Shown here: one piece after another, positions 35,481 to 44,109 of the stretch
How the letters are laid out: each line of letters starts with the position of its first letter
Position numbering within the stretch: position 1 is the stretch's first letter
Translations under genes and position numbers: made by a program
Assembly (NCBI RefSeq): GCF_004341035.1
Contig: NZ_SLXK01000004.1
Span: 62,001-126,000, forward strand
Reading direction: 5' to 3'
Length of the DNA: 64,000 nucleotides
DNA from: Scopulibacillus darangshiensis
GTDB taxonomy: Bacteria; Bacillota; Bacilli; Bacillales; Sporolactobacillaceae
The notes under the pieces: generated by a model
What the model was told of the DNA's origin: nothing
What the model saw: the letters and a program-made list of their open reading frames with translations, nothing else
The model's database searches: none

Positions 35481-35611
35481 CCAAGCATGGCCTCCCTTAA
35501 TACGTATTTAAACCCCATTAGCTATTTTGTTTATTGCATCGGCATAAAAGTTCCAGGGATGGATATTATGATAGAAAAAGATATCCGATTTTCAGAAATG
35601 GGTGAATGAAA

Positions 35612-36139
35612 ATGAAAAAGGGCTTGTTTGCATTAACTTCAATTGTAATGTCAAGTGCTGTGCTAGCGGGCTGCAGTATGGAGCAAACGTCGGAGATAAA
35701 AGCCAATAAATTCTTCGATGGCAAAATAGCGCTGGCTGCAGAGGGGAAAATTACAGATAATAAAAAGCAGCCGAAAAAGGACGAGCAGCTGGTACTGAAG
35801 TTCTCCAAAGAATACAATAGTAAAGACAAAGAGACCCAGAAAAAGGCTGCGAACGTTCTGCTTGCGACTGGGGCGCCGGCAAATGATAAGCTGTCAGATT
35901 TTAAGGTGGTTGGGTCGATTCACAAGGAAAAGGATGGCAGGCAAGGCACGCTTGTTTTACTGCAAAGCAGGGATGAAAACAATCAGCTTCATGAATCTAT
36001 TTTTGCCGTGTTGAACCACCATGTGTTCTTTGCCTATTCACCTGATTCCAGTGACCCGGAAATTAGAAAGCAATACAAGACGATTAGATCCCACTTTAAA
36101 GCACCTGTTCCAAAGTCGATAAAAAAAGAGATGAAATAG
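35612..36139 (+). CDS. Uncharacterised lipoprotein
   Basis: 175 residues. A type II signal peptide ends in the lipobox LAGC, so the mature protein should be acylated at that Cys and anchored outside the membrane. The rest is soluble, Lys-rich, and ends VPKSIKKEMK. ATG 35612 is chosen over ATG 35606 because GGTGA would touch the earlier start. I recognise no family. No operon partner follows; a tandem-repeat array begins 56 bases downstream. Confidence 0.75.
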   Translation: MKKGLFALTSIVMSSAVLAGCSMEQTSEIKANKFFDGKIALAAEGKITDNKKQPKKDEQLVLKFSKEYNSKDKETQKKAANVLLATGAPANDKLSDFKVVGSIHKEKDGRQGTLVLLQSRDENNQLHESIFAVLNHHVFFAYSPDSSDPEIRKQYKTIRSHFKAPVPKSIKKEMK

Positions 36140-36194
36140 TCAGTTCTGATGGAGGTGTAAGTCACTTTCTGCCTTTTATTGCGATAAATCAGGA

Positions 36195-36488
36195 AGGTAC
36201 TGCGTCCTCAAAAGCGATGACTGCGTCTAGTTCGCCAACTATTGCGTCGTTATTGCAAGATATTGCGTCCTGACCATAGGTACTGCGTCCTCAAGAGCGA
36301 TGACTGCGTCTAGTTCACCGAGTTTTGCGTCGTTTTCACGGGATATTGCGTCCTGACCATAGGTACTGCGTCCTCAAGAGCGATGACTGCGTCTAGTTCG
36401 CCAACTATTGCGTCGTTATTGCAAGATATTGCGTCCTGACCATAGGTACTGCGTCCTCAAAAGCGATGACTGCATCGATTTCGCCATG
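36195..36488. repeat. Tandem array, 83-bp period, about 3.5 copies, with 21-bp subrepeats
   Basis: Copies start at 36195, 36278, 36361 and 36444, exactly 83 bp apart. Each copy is four sub-units of 20-21 bp beginning with AYTGCGTC: ACTGCGTCCTC, ACTGCGTCTAG, ATTGCGTCGTT, ATTGCGTCCTG. Copies 1 and 3 are nearly identical, copy 2 differs in its middle, and copy 4 decays. No frame stays open, so it is non-coding. Confidence 0.9.
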
Positions 36489-36663
36489 CATTGAAAGTCT
36501 ATTATGTCTATTGAAACATGTTTATACTTATATCCGTATTCAATATAGTGAATAGCCAGCTCCTTTAAAATCAGGATATTTTTTACATCTTGCCTTGCAC
36601 AGGTTTGCTAGTGGAATTGAACAGTGAGGTGGTATAATTGTTAAAAAGTGCGGGGGTTAGGAA

Positions 36664-36930
36664 ATGGAAGAAAAATTAAATGCCATTCTGGAATCTCTGG
36701 AAACCCTAAAAAATGGCCAGATTCGTTTAGATGAGAAAATCGGGAATTTTTCTACCGAGACAAGAAGTAGCTTTAAGCATGTTGAATCAATTTTTGGGGA
36801 GCACCAAGAATTTTTCAGAACAGTGTCTGACCAAATGAAGAAGGTATAAATTGACGTTGATTACCTAAGTGAAAAAACGGGAAAGCACGATACAAAGATA
36901 AATAGTATAGAGAGGAGGATGCAGTCTTAA
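36664..36930 (+). pseudogene. Small coiled-coil protein gene interrupted by an in-frame stop
   Basis: From ATG 36664, behind GGGGGTTAGGAA, 61 codons run to TAA 36847-36849. Reading on in the same frame gives 26 more sense codons (IDVDYLSEKTGKHDTKINSI...) to TAA 36928. The part after the stop looks like the natural C-terminus of small Bacillus proteins with a heptad-rich body and a YLSEKTGKHD-type end. One base change (for example GAA to TAA) would explain the break. The shortened 61-residue peptide may still be made. Confidence 0.65.
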
Positions 36931-36983
36931 TGACTGTGTCTTTTTTTGTATGCCCCTGAATCGAAATCTAAAGCTAAGACAAG

Positions 36984-37008
36984 ACCCGCCGAATCGGTAT
37001 CGGCGGGT
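36984..37008 (-). terminator. Rho-independent terminator of yppG
   Basis: On the minus strand ACCCGCCGA pairs with TCGGCGGGT around a seven-base loop, followed by CTTGTCTT. Confidence 0.75.
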
Positions 37009-37014
37009 TGGTTT

Positions 37015-37353
37015 CTATTTAAAGAATGACATCATCGATCCCATTTGTTTTAGCGTGTTATAGCCTTTCATTACATTTCCCATAGTGTTTGTCAAATTGT
37101 CAAAGCCGAAGCTGCCATCTTTGTTTGTGAAAAATGGCGGGAACTGACCTTGCGGGTATTGCCCCTGAGGAAATTGCTGCTGCGGGTATTGCTGTTGATG
37201 ATAAAATGGAGACGGTTGCTGGTAAAAGGGTGGAAACCCCTGCTGCGGACCTTGATATGGCGGGTAAAATGGCGGCTGGCCTTGGGGCGGATAGCCGCCG
37301 TGCATATTATATGGGAACTGTCTGTTATATGGGTTCGGTTGGTTATAATACAT
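37015..37353 (-). CDS. yppG: YppG-like Pro/Gln/Tyr-rich protein
   Basis: 112 residues. The first 75 are low-complexity repeats rich in Gln, Pro, Tyr and Phe (YPPQGQPPFYPPYQGPQ). The C-terminal 35 residues, DGSFGFDNLTNTMGNVMKGY through MMSFFK, match the conserved end of the YppG-like family of Bacillus. YppG proteins are thought to be spore or sporulation-associated; the role is unproven. The start is preceded by AAAGGAGCG. Confidence 0.8.
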   Translation of the reverse strand: MYYNQPNPYNRQFPYNMHGGYPPQGQPPFYPPYQGPQQGFPPFYQQPSPFYHQQQYPQQQFPQGQYPQGQFPPFFTNKDGSFGFDNLTNTMGNVMKGYNTLKQMGSMMSFFK

Positions 37354-37540
37354 GATTGCTACGCTCCTTTATCGTTCATTTTCAGGATCTGTTAATAGGG
37401 TATGTAACCTATTTAAAAAAGGGCAGGGCACATGCCTTAATTTCCAATATGGGCAAAGGCAAAGTCTTGCCAACAGGCAAGCTTTCTATATAAAATAACG
37501 GAGAGTGCAAAAGAAATTGGAACGAAAAAAGGTGTTTGTT

Positions 37541-38656
37541 ATGCAAAGATACATAATAGTCGGTGCAGGTATTCTTGGTGCCTCTGCAGCTTTTCATCTT
37601 GCAAAGGAGGGAGCCAAAGTCACATTAGTTGATCGTTTGGATCCTGGGCAGGCAACGGATGCCGCGGCGGGGATTGTGTGCCCTTGGCTGTCGCAACGGC
37701 GCAACAAGGCCTGGTACAAATTAGCAAAAGGCGGGGCAAGATACTATCCCGCTTTGATAAAGGAACTTGAAGCAAACGGTGAAACTGACACAGGCTATGA
37801 CCGGGTTGGGGCAATCAGTCTTCATACAGATGAGGAAAAGTTAGAAAAAGTGGCCGAGCGGGCGCGAAAACGCCGCGAGGATGCACCAGAAATTGGTGAC
37901 ATCACTCGCTTATCGTCCGCTGAAACTCGTGGGATATTTCCTCTATTAGCTGAAGGGTATGGTTCTGTTCATGTCAGCGGAGCGGCTCGTGTCAACGGAA
38001 GGGCGTTGCGACAATCCTTGGTTAATGCCGCCAAAAAGCATGGCGCCACCCTTGTTCATGGGGATGCAGCTATTGTCCATCATAATAAAAAGGTGACAGG
38101 CGTCACGGTGAATGGAGAAGTTCTTCCTGCGGATCAGGTCATTGTCACGACGGGTGCCTGGGCGAAGGAAGTTCTACAGCCACTGGGAATTACTTTCCTC
38201 GTAACGACACAAAAAGCACAAATCATTCATCTCGAGATGCCTGGCGCAGACTCAAACAAGTGGCCTGTCGTCATGCCGCCGAACGACCAATACCTTCTTG
38301 CTTTTAATGGGGGCCATGTTGTTGTTGGCGCAACACATGAGAACGAGGCTGGGCTGGACAACCGAGTCACTGCCGGCGGAATGCATGAAATTTTTGAAAA
38401 GGCCTTTGCGATTGCTCCGGGTTTGGCCCATAGTACCGTGCTTGAAACAAGGGTTGGCTTTCGGCCGTTTACACCGGGCTTTCTGCCTGTTATCGGGGCA
38501 ATTCCCGGCTTTGATGGACTGCTTGTTGCAAATGGCCTGGGAGCTTCGGGGCTTACTGTTGGCCCTTATTTGGGATCCGAGCTTGCGAAGCTTGCCCTCG
38601 GCCGGCAAATGGAGATAGATGTTCGGGACTATGATGTTGCTAAAGCTATTGGATAA
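37541..38656 (+). CDS. FAD-dependent oxidoreductase of the D-amino-acid-oxidase (DAO) family
   Basis: 371 residues. The FAD Rossmann motif VGAGILGASAAFHLAKEG begins at residue 6, followed by the acidic VTLVDR end of strand 2. RVGFRPFTPGFLPVIGAIPG and GLGASGLTVGP form the C-terminal FAD site. Such enzymes oxidise glycine, sarcosine or D-amino acids. ATG 37541 has AAGGTG seven bases upstream and is preferred to the longer frame. It is followed 45 bases later by the K+ channel gene. Confidence 0.86.
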   Translation: MQRYIIVGAGILGASAAFHLAKEGAKVTLVDRLDPGQATDAAAGIVCPWLSQRRNKAWYKLAKGGARYYPALIKELEANGETDTGYDRVGAISLHTDEEKLEKVAERARKRREDAPEIGDITRLSSAETRGIFPLLAEGYGSVHVSGAARVNGRALRQSLVNAAKKHGATLVHGDAAIVHHNKKVTGVTVNGEVLPADQVIVTTGAWAKEVLQPLGITFLVTTQKAQIIHLEMPGADSNKWPVVMPPNDQYLLAFNGGHVVVGATHENEAGLDNRVTAGGMHEIFEKAFAIAPGLAHSTVLETRVGFRPFTPGFLPVIGAIPGFDGLLVANGLGASGLTVGPYLGSELAKLALGRQMEIDVRDYDVAKAIG

Positions 38657-38701
38657 GGTTATAAATTAAAAAGACGAAAAAACCGGAAAGGGGGCAGTCC
38701 C

Positions 38702-39721
38702 ATGTGGATCATCAGGTTAATTATCCAAAAGGCGCTAGGGATCAGCAATTGGCTGATCATATTCGCAAGTTTTGTCGTGGTTTTCGGCGCAACAAGTGCC
38801 GCTTATTTGCTGGAACCGGAGACATTTAAGACACCTTTTGATGCCTTTTGGTGGGTGATGGTTACGGTGACGACGGTGGGTTACGGTGATGTTTATCCCC
38901 ACAGCATCGCTGGCCGGATTGTCGGTATTTTCCTATTTGTATTCGGCATCGGTTTTGTCGGTGTGTTAATTGGGAAAATCGTAGATTCATTTAGTGCTTT
39001 TAATAGGAGAAGGGAGGAAGGGAAGTTGGCATATAAAGGAAGGGGTCATATCGTTATCATTGGCTGGTCGAAAAAGGCTGAACACGCGGCTGAAGAAATT
39101 TTGGCTTCAAATGCCAAAGTGGATGTCGTCATCATTGATACACTAGAGCGGGCGCCTATAGCAAAGGAAAGGATTCATTTTGTATCTGGGGAGGCTTCAG
39201 AAGACAACACCCTAGAACAGGCAAATTTGAAAAAAGCAAAATCAGTCCTTGTTTTTGCCGACGATAACATCAGCGAGCCGCAAATTTGTGATGGAAAGTC
39301 GCTGATTATTGTCACAACGGTAGAACAATTCGCTCCCGGTGTACATACCGTGGTTGAAATCATGGATGAAAGGCATATCAAAAACTTCCATTTTGTCCAT
39401 GTTAATGAATTTATCCTTATGAATCAAACGATTTCCCGCCTTGCCGTCAGGTCCGCGTTCATGGCTGGAGTTTCTGAGGTATACCAGCAGCTGATTAGCC
39501 GAAAAAAAGGCGAAAATTTATACCGAATTCCAAAGCACCCGCACTGGAATACGTATGGGGAAGCCTTTCATGCTTTACTTGAGCAAGGAGCTACGCTTGT
39601 GGCTGATGGAAACGAATTGGACATCAACCGCCGTCTCCAGGAAGAGATTCCGGATAATGCCGAGCTTTATATGATTTGTGACCCCAAAACCTACCATAAG
39701 CTATTAGAGCAAGCAAAATAG
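38702..39721 (+). CDS. yugO: K+ channel with cytoplasmic TrkA-N/RCK domain, YugO-like
   Basis: 339 residues. Two transmembrane helices (about 17-38 and 76-100) flank a pore loop with the selectivity filter TVTTVGYGDVYP. The cytoplasmic RCK domain starts at GHIVIIGWSKKAEHAAEEIL, a Rossmann nucleotide-binding fold. The layout and length match B. subtilis YugO, the channel that carries electrical signals in biofilms. That is of interest because a TasA-type matrix cluster lies 21 kb away in the same window. Confidence 0.88.
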   Translation: MWIIRLIIQKALGISNWLIIFASFVVVFGATSAAYLLEPETFKTPFDAFWWVMVTVTTVGYGDVYPHSIAGRIVGIFLFVFGIGFVGVLIGKIVDSFSAFNRRREEGKLAYKGRGHIVIIGWSKKAEHAAEEILASNAKVDVVIIDTLERAPIAKERIHFVSGEASEDNTLEQANLKKAKSVLVFADDNISEPQICDGKSLIIVTTVEQFAPGVHTVVEIMDERHIKNFHFVHVNEFILMNQTISRLAVRSAFMAGVSEVYQQLISRKKGENLYRIPKHPHWNTYGEAFHALLEQGATLVADGNELDINRRLQEEIPDNAELYMICDPKTYHKLLEQAK

Positions 39722-39759
39722 CCAGCCAGCCATTTTGAAATTAGTAGATTTTAATGCAA

Positions 39760-39788
39760 CCCGGGACATTTATGTTTCCGGGCTTTTC
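39760..39788 (+). terminator. Rho-independent terminator after the K+ channel gene
   Basis: CCCGG..ACAT pairs with ATGT..CCGGG (one small internal loop), followed by CTTTTCTTT. Confidence 0.65.
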
Positions 39789-39819
39789 TTTATTAGGAAA
39801 GATAAAAGTTGTGAGGGCT

Positions 39820-40000
39820 TTGTCTAGCTTCAGCGAGGCCGCTGCATCAATATTCTTCTTTGCTGCCTTGCGACAAAGCATTAGCGGAGGAGCATTTCCA
39901 GTCCCCTCGAGTCACTTCGGTCCCCCTGCGGCGGCGACAGCCTCCTCGGAGGCCCTCCAGTGCTTTTCGGGTCTGACCAAGACGCTTACGCTTTTCTTTA
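39820..40000. repeat. Dispersed Bacillus-type GC-rich repeat, family B
   Basis: The block begins TGTCTAGCTTCAGCG, contains CCTCGAGTCACTTCGGTC, and ends GACGCTTACGCTTTTCTTT. These modules (TGTCTAGCTYCAGCG ... CGCTTxCGCTTTTC) are characteristic of abundant non-coding repeats in Bacillus genomes. An open frame across it (39754-40005) is fortuitous. No other gene is visible in the 400 bases before the NlpC/P60 gene. Confidence 0.6.
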
Positions 40001-40121
40001 TGTAACAAAAAGTAATAGAAAGTAATTTGCCTATTATCCTATTGTTACATCAAACTTGTATACTGAATTTTGTCGGAAATTGTAGAGAGATAGAGATTAA
40101 TAAAAATAGGGGGAAGCCATT

Positions 40122-40892
40122 TTGCTTAAACCAAAGAAAAATAACATTAAAAGATTTGTTGCCACAACCGCTGTTATTGGGTCGCTAACGATGTCATCAT
40201 TCGCTTTTCATTCCGGGAAAGCATCCGCGCATGCACCATCACTTTCGGACCACAGTCAGCAGTCGGAGCAAACAGCATCTGGGCCAGTACATAGTGATAG
40301 CTCTAAATTATTGAAAGCCGGTGACAGGGGTGACGCTGTCAGTGACGTCCAATCAAAATTAGATGCTAAAGGTTATGGCCTTGCTGTAGATGGGATATTT
40401 GGTCCAAATACTGAAGATGCTGTCCGGCAGTTTCAAGGTGATAAGGGATTAGCCGTGGATGGGATTGTCGGCCCTGATACTAGAGAAGCGCTTGGAACGA
40501 GTGATCAGGGTTCAGGTCACACTACATCCGATGTTGTATCGATAGCTGAAGGCTTGGTAGGCTCACCTTATAAGTGGGGAGGCACGACGCCTAACGGCTT
40601 TGACTGCAGCGGATTCCTTGATTATGTTTATCAGAAGGTCGGTATTGATCTGCCGCGGACCACAAATGATATTTATAAAGCAGGCACCAAAGTTTCAAGC
40701 CCAAGTCCTGGCGATATAGTCTTTTTTGATAACACCTACGGAAATTATGGATCCGGCTATGCGACACATGCGGGCGTTTATGTCGGTAACGGAAAAATTG
40801 TCCATGCAGGCAGTGACGGCGTTGTCGAAAGCGATTTGAGTATTGACTACTGGCAAAACCATTTGCTGGGTTATCGTTCATACCAAAAATAA
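40122..40892 (+). CDS. Secreted NlpC/P60 peptidoglycan endopeptidase with peptidoglycan-binding domain
   Basis: 256 residues. A signal peptide (about 1-37) is followed by a PG_binding_1 domain (about 62-126) with two halves, YGLAVDGIFGPNTEDAVRQF and GLAVDGIVGPDTREAL. The NlpC/P60 domain (about 137-255) has catalytic Cys in NGFDCSGFLDY and His in YATHAGVYVG, with a further polar residue in VHAGSDG. It should cut the D-Glu-mDAP bond in wall peptides. The start is TTG 40122 behind AGGGGGAAG. Confidence 0.88.
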   Translation: MLKPKKNNIKRFVATTAVIGSLTMSSFAFHSGKASAHAPSLSDHSQQSEQTASGPVHSDSSKLLKAGDRGDAVSDVQSKLDAKGYGLAVDGIFGPNTEDAVRQFQGDKGLAVDGIVGPDTREALGTSDQGSGHTTSDVVSIAEGLVGSPYKWGGTTPNGFDCSGFLDYVYQKVGIDLPRTTNDIYKAGTKVSSPSPGDIVFFDNTYGNYGSGYATHAGVYVGNGKIVHAGSDGVVESDLSIDYWQNHLLGYRSYQK

Positions 40893-40903
40893 ATACAGAA
40901 TTT

Positions 40904-40932
40904 AACCGCCAGGGATTCCCGGCGGTTTTTTT
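40904..40932 (+). terminator. Rho-independent terminator after the NlpC/P60 gene
   Basis: AACCGCC and GGCGGTT form a stem with the loop AGGGATTCCC, followed by TTTTT. Confidence 0.9.
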
Positions 40933-41112
40933 AGTTAATAAGAAAGTATAAACTTTCTTACGCACATAAGGGCAACTAAGGCTTCGCCATTAAAGGCGCA
41001 GGCGTAAACCAAGTTTTCTTTAGTTAATCAGAAAGTATAACTTTCTGACGCACATAAGTGCAACTACGCCTCTGTCTTCGCCAAAGGCTCGCCAATCGGC
41101 GAGTTTTCTTTA
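40933..41112 (+). repeat. Dispersed palindromic repeat, family A, two copies in tandem
   Basis: Copy 1 (40933-41021) and copy 2 (41022-41112) both begin AGTTAAT, carry AGAAAGTATAA..CTTTCT, CGCACATAAG and GCAACTA, and end in AGTTTTCTTTA. Copy 2 shares its last 50 bases almost exactly with 5171-5222. The tandem fills most of the gap before the molybdopterin oxidoreductase. Confidence 0.85.
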
Positions 41113-41191
41113 TACTCACTTATTGATGAGCATCTCATTGGTTGTGTTATCATAACAGTTAATAAGTCAGAACCACGAGAGAGGGAGTACG

Positions 41192-43246
41192 GTGCGCGGA
41201 AAAAGCATGGCATCCGATGGTGTTTTTCAATCTGTCTGTTCGCTTGATTGTCCTGATCAATGCGGATTGCTCGTACATAAAAAGAATGGGAAAATCGTAA
41301 AGGTTGAGGGTGACCCTGACCATCCGGTTACACAAGGAAACATTTGCAATAAAGTGCGGAAGATGGCTGGCCGAATCTATGACCCTAAGCGGTTAAAGTA
41401 TCCGATGAGGCGGGTCGGCAAGAAGGGTGAAGGGAAGTTCGAACGGATCAGCTGGGAAGAGGCCATTCAGGAGATCACTGATAACTGGAAGACGCTTATA
41501 AAACAAGCCGGGCCTGAAAGTATCCTTCCGTACAGTTTTTACGGGAACATGGGGCGGCTTAATTCGGAGGGGATGGATCGCCGTTTTTTCAATCGTCTCG
41601 GTGCCAGCAGACTTGACCAAACCATTTGTAACTCTGCAGGGTCAGAAGGATACAAGTATACGATGGGAGGAAGCATTGGCACTGATCCCGAGGACACTGT
41701 ACACACGAAGCTATTTATAATGTGGGGGATCAATGCTGCAAGCACCAATATGCACCAGGTTGTGTTGGCTCAGAAAGCCCGCAAAAATGGAGCGAAAATC
41801 GTTGTGATCGATGTCCACAAAAATCAGACAGGACGCTGGGCGGATTGGTACATTCCTGTTCTTCCTGGTACAGACAGCGCCCTTGCCCTTGGCATGATGC
41901 ACATTTTATTTGCCGAAAATATGACAGATGAAGCCTTTCTTGAAGATTATACAGTTGGCCACAAAGCCCTCCGAGAACATGTTAAGCAATATGATCCGGC
42001 CACTGTGTCAGCGATTACCGGTGTACCCGTTCAGGATATCTATCGTTTGGCTAGAATGTATGGGGAGGCGTCCCCTGCCTTTATCCGTATTGGAAATGGC
42101 CCGCAGCATCATGATAATGGCGGGATGTGCATCCGAACCATTTCCTGTCTTCCGGCACTCACAGGCCAGTGGCTTGTCAGGGGAGGCGGAGCGATCAAAG
42201 GGAATTCTCACTATTTGCGTTTCAATAAGAACGCCCTGCAACGGCCTGATTTGCGAAAGGATAAAAAAAACCGTGTGATTAATATGAATCTACTTGGCCA
42301 AGCATTGCTTGAAAGCAACCCGCCGATTCGTGCTTTATACGTTTATAACAGTAATCCGGCCTTGGTTGCACCGGATAGTCATAAAGTAAGGCGAGGTCTG
42401 ATGCGCGATGGTGTTTTCACGGTCGTTCATGATTTGTTTCTTACTGAAACAGCCAAGTACGCTGATATCGTTCTGCCGGCGGCATCATCCTTTGAAAACA
42501 CAGACTTTTACACCTCGTACTGGCACCACTACATCCAGAAGCATAATCCGGTGACCCAGCCATATGAGGAAAGCAAGTCAAACATGGCTGTTTTCAAGTT
42601 GTTGGCCGAAGCGATGGGTTTCGATGAACAGGCCTTCAAAGATAATGAAGAAGAAATGATCCGCCAAGCCTTTGATCAGACTAATAATCCTAATTTAGAG
42701 GGCATCACCTCTGACTCTTTTAATGAGAAACTATATATTAAAGCGGATATTAAGCTGCCATTTCAAGGGGAACTGCCGACGCCGAGCGGTAAAATTGAGC
42801 TATATTCGGAAACCATGGAGAAGAAAGGCTATCCGCCGCTGCCGACTTATGCACCTCTAGTTAAAGATAGTAATTTACCATTTTTGTTCGTGCCAGGACC
42901 AAACCATAACTTTTTGAACAGCACCTTTTCACATAATGATGTCCATATCAAGCTGGAGAAAATGCCCCGGCTTTATATGAATAAGGCGGATGCCAGTGAA
43001 TTGGGGATCGAAAATGGCGATCCCGTCCGGATATGGAATGACCGCGGCGAATGTAGGCTTACCGTCTCCGTTGGCGATAGTGTTTTGCCGGGGGTTGTCG
43101 TCAGCCAAGGCTTATGGGCTGATTCACCTGAATCAGGGATAAAACAGCTTGTCAACGCCTTAACGCCAGACCGAATTGCCGACATGGGCGGCGGTGCCAC
43201 ATTTTTTTCCGGCAGGGTGAACGTAGAAAAAATAGCCGATAGGTAA
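41192..43246 (+). CDS. Molybdopterin-dependent oxidoreductase (DMSO-reductase family, YoaE/YyaE-like)
   Basis: 684 residues. An N-terminal 4Fe-4S motif CSLDCPDQC, with a fourth Cys in QGNICNK, precedes the molybdopterin domains. TICNSAGSEGYKYTMG holds a Cys in the region of the Mo ligand; the C-terminal molydop-binding domain starts around 560 (FVPGPNHNFLNSTFSHND). No Tat signal is visible, so it probably works in the cytoplasm. B. subtilis YoaE and YyaE are the nearest relatives I can name; the substrate is unknown. GTG 41192 follows GAGGGAG. Confidence 0.85.
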   Translation: MRGKSMASDGVFQSVCSLDCPDQCGLLVHKKNGKIVKVEGDPDHPVTQGNICNKVRKMAGRIYDPKRLKYPMRRVGKKGEGKFERISWEEAIQEITDNWKTLIKQAGPESILPYSFYGNMGRLNSEGMDRRFFNRLGASRLDQTICNSAGSEGYKYTMGGSIGTDPEDTVHTKLFIMWGINAASTNMHQVVLAQKARKNGAKIVVIDVHKNQTGRWADWYIPVLPGTDSALALGMMHILFAENMTDEAFLEDYTVGHKALREHVKQYDPATVSAITGVPVQDIYRLARMYGEASPAFIRIGNGPQHHDNGGMCIRTISCLPALTGQWLVRGGGAIKGNSHYLRFNKNALQRPDLRKDKKNRVINMNLLGQALLESNPPIRALYVYNSNPALVAPDSHKVRRGLMRDGVFTVVHDLFLTETAKYADIVLPAASSFENTDFYTSYWHHYIQKHNPVTQPYEESKSNMAVFKLLAEAMGFDEQAFKDNEEEMIRQAFDQTNNPNLEGITSDSFNEKLYIKADIKLPFQGELPTPSGKIELYSETMEKKGYPPLPTYAPLVKDSNLPFLFVPGPNHNFLNSTFSHNDVHIKLEKMPRLYMNKADASELGIENGDPVRIWNDRGECRLTVSVGDSVLPGVVVSQGLWADSPESGIKQLVNALTPDRIADMGGGATFFSGRVNVEKIADR

Positions 43247-43410
43247 GCAAGCCACTCGTTGACATTCAGGCGGTTGTACGCAAAAATTGGTAATTGTGTC
43301 GTTAATTATAAAGGAGGCCGATTTCTTGGCTTGGATAAAATAATTTCCGTTGTGAAAATAAGGGGAAATGCCATTGAAAAGGAATTTTAAGGGCATTCTT
43401 GCCTAGAAAA

Positions 43411-43982
43411 AGCGGGATGAACGACAAAAAACAGTAAAATGAATGGAGAAATGTCTTTCATAAGCGGGATGAACGACAAAAGACAACAAAATGAGAGGTG
43501 AAATGTCTTTCATAAGCGGGATGAACGACAAAAGACAACAAAGTGAGAGGCGAAATGTCTTTCATAAGCGGGATGAACGACAAAAGACAGCAAAATGAGA
43601 GGTGAAATGTCTTTCATAAGCGGGATGAACGACAAAAGACAACAAAGTGATAGGCGAAATGTCTTTCATAAGCGGGATGAACGACAAAAGACAACAAAGT
43701 GATAGGCGAAATGTCTTTCATAGGCGGGATGAACGACAAAAGACAGTAAAATGAATGGAGAAATGTCTTTCATAAGCGGGATGAACGACAAAAGACAACA
43801 AAATGAGAGGTGAAATGTCTTTCATAGGCGGGATGAACGACAAAAGACAGCAAAATGAGAGGTGAAATGTCTTTCATAAGCGGGGTGAACGACAAAAACC
43901 GGAGAAAAAGAGGGAGAATTGTCTTTCATAAGCGGGATGAACGCCCGAAATCGATAAAAAGACCGGATAGAGGTTGTTCATC
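43411..43982. repeat. Tandem array of eleven 52-bp units, each carrying a hairpin
   Basis: Units begin (AGCGGG) at 43411, 43463, 43515, 43567, 43619, 43671, 43723, 43775, 43827, 43879 and 43931, all exactly 52 bp apart. A conserved part forms a hairpin: GTCTTTCAT, loop AAGCGGG, ATGAACGAC, eight of nine pairs matched. A variable 20-bp part gives unit types in the order A-B-C-D-E-E-A-B-D-F, so blocks were duplicated. The last unit is degenerate. The period is not a multiple of three and nothing is coding. Confidence 0.93.
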
Positions 43983-44109
43983 GGGACGACGAAGACACCA
44001 AAGTCGCCAGCGCCTTCTTTAGGAAACGGGCAGGCCAAGATATGTCATTTTATTCTTTTCATCATAACTGGTATGATAATATAACGATATAACAAAGTAA
44101 GGTGAGATT

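Noticed and set aside
37134-37355. Plus-strand frames at 37.1-37.4 kb
   Set aside because: They are shadows of the low-complexity yppG gene on the other strand.
39754-40005. Open frame of 83 codons
   Set aside because: It lies within the family B intergenic repeat, lacks a ribosome binding site and has repeat-like composition.
43411-43982. Possible CRISPR array
   Set aside because: The repeats are head-to-tail with no unique spacers; the variable part is itself a recurring set of variants, and no cas genes are present.
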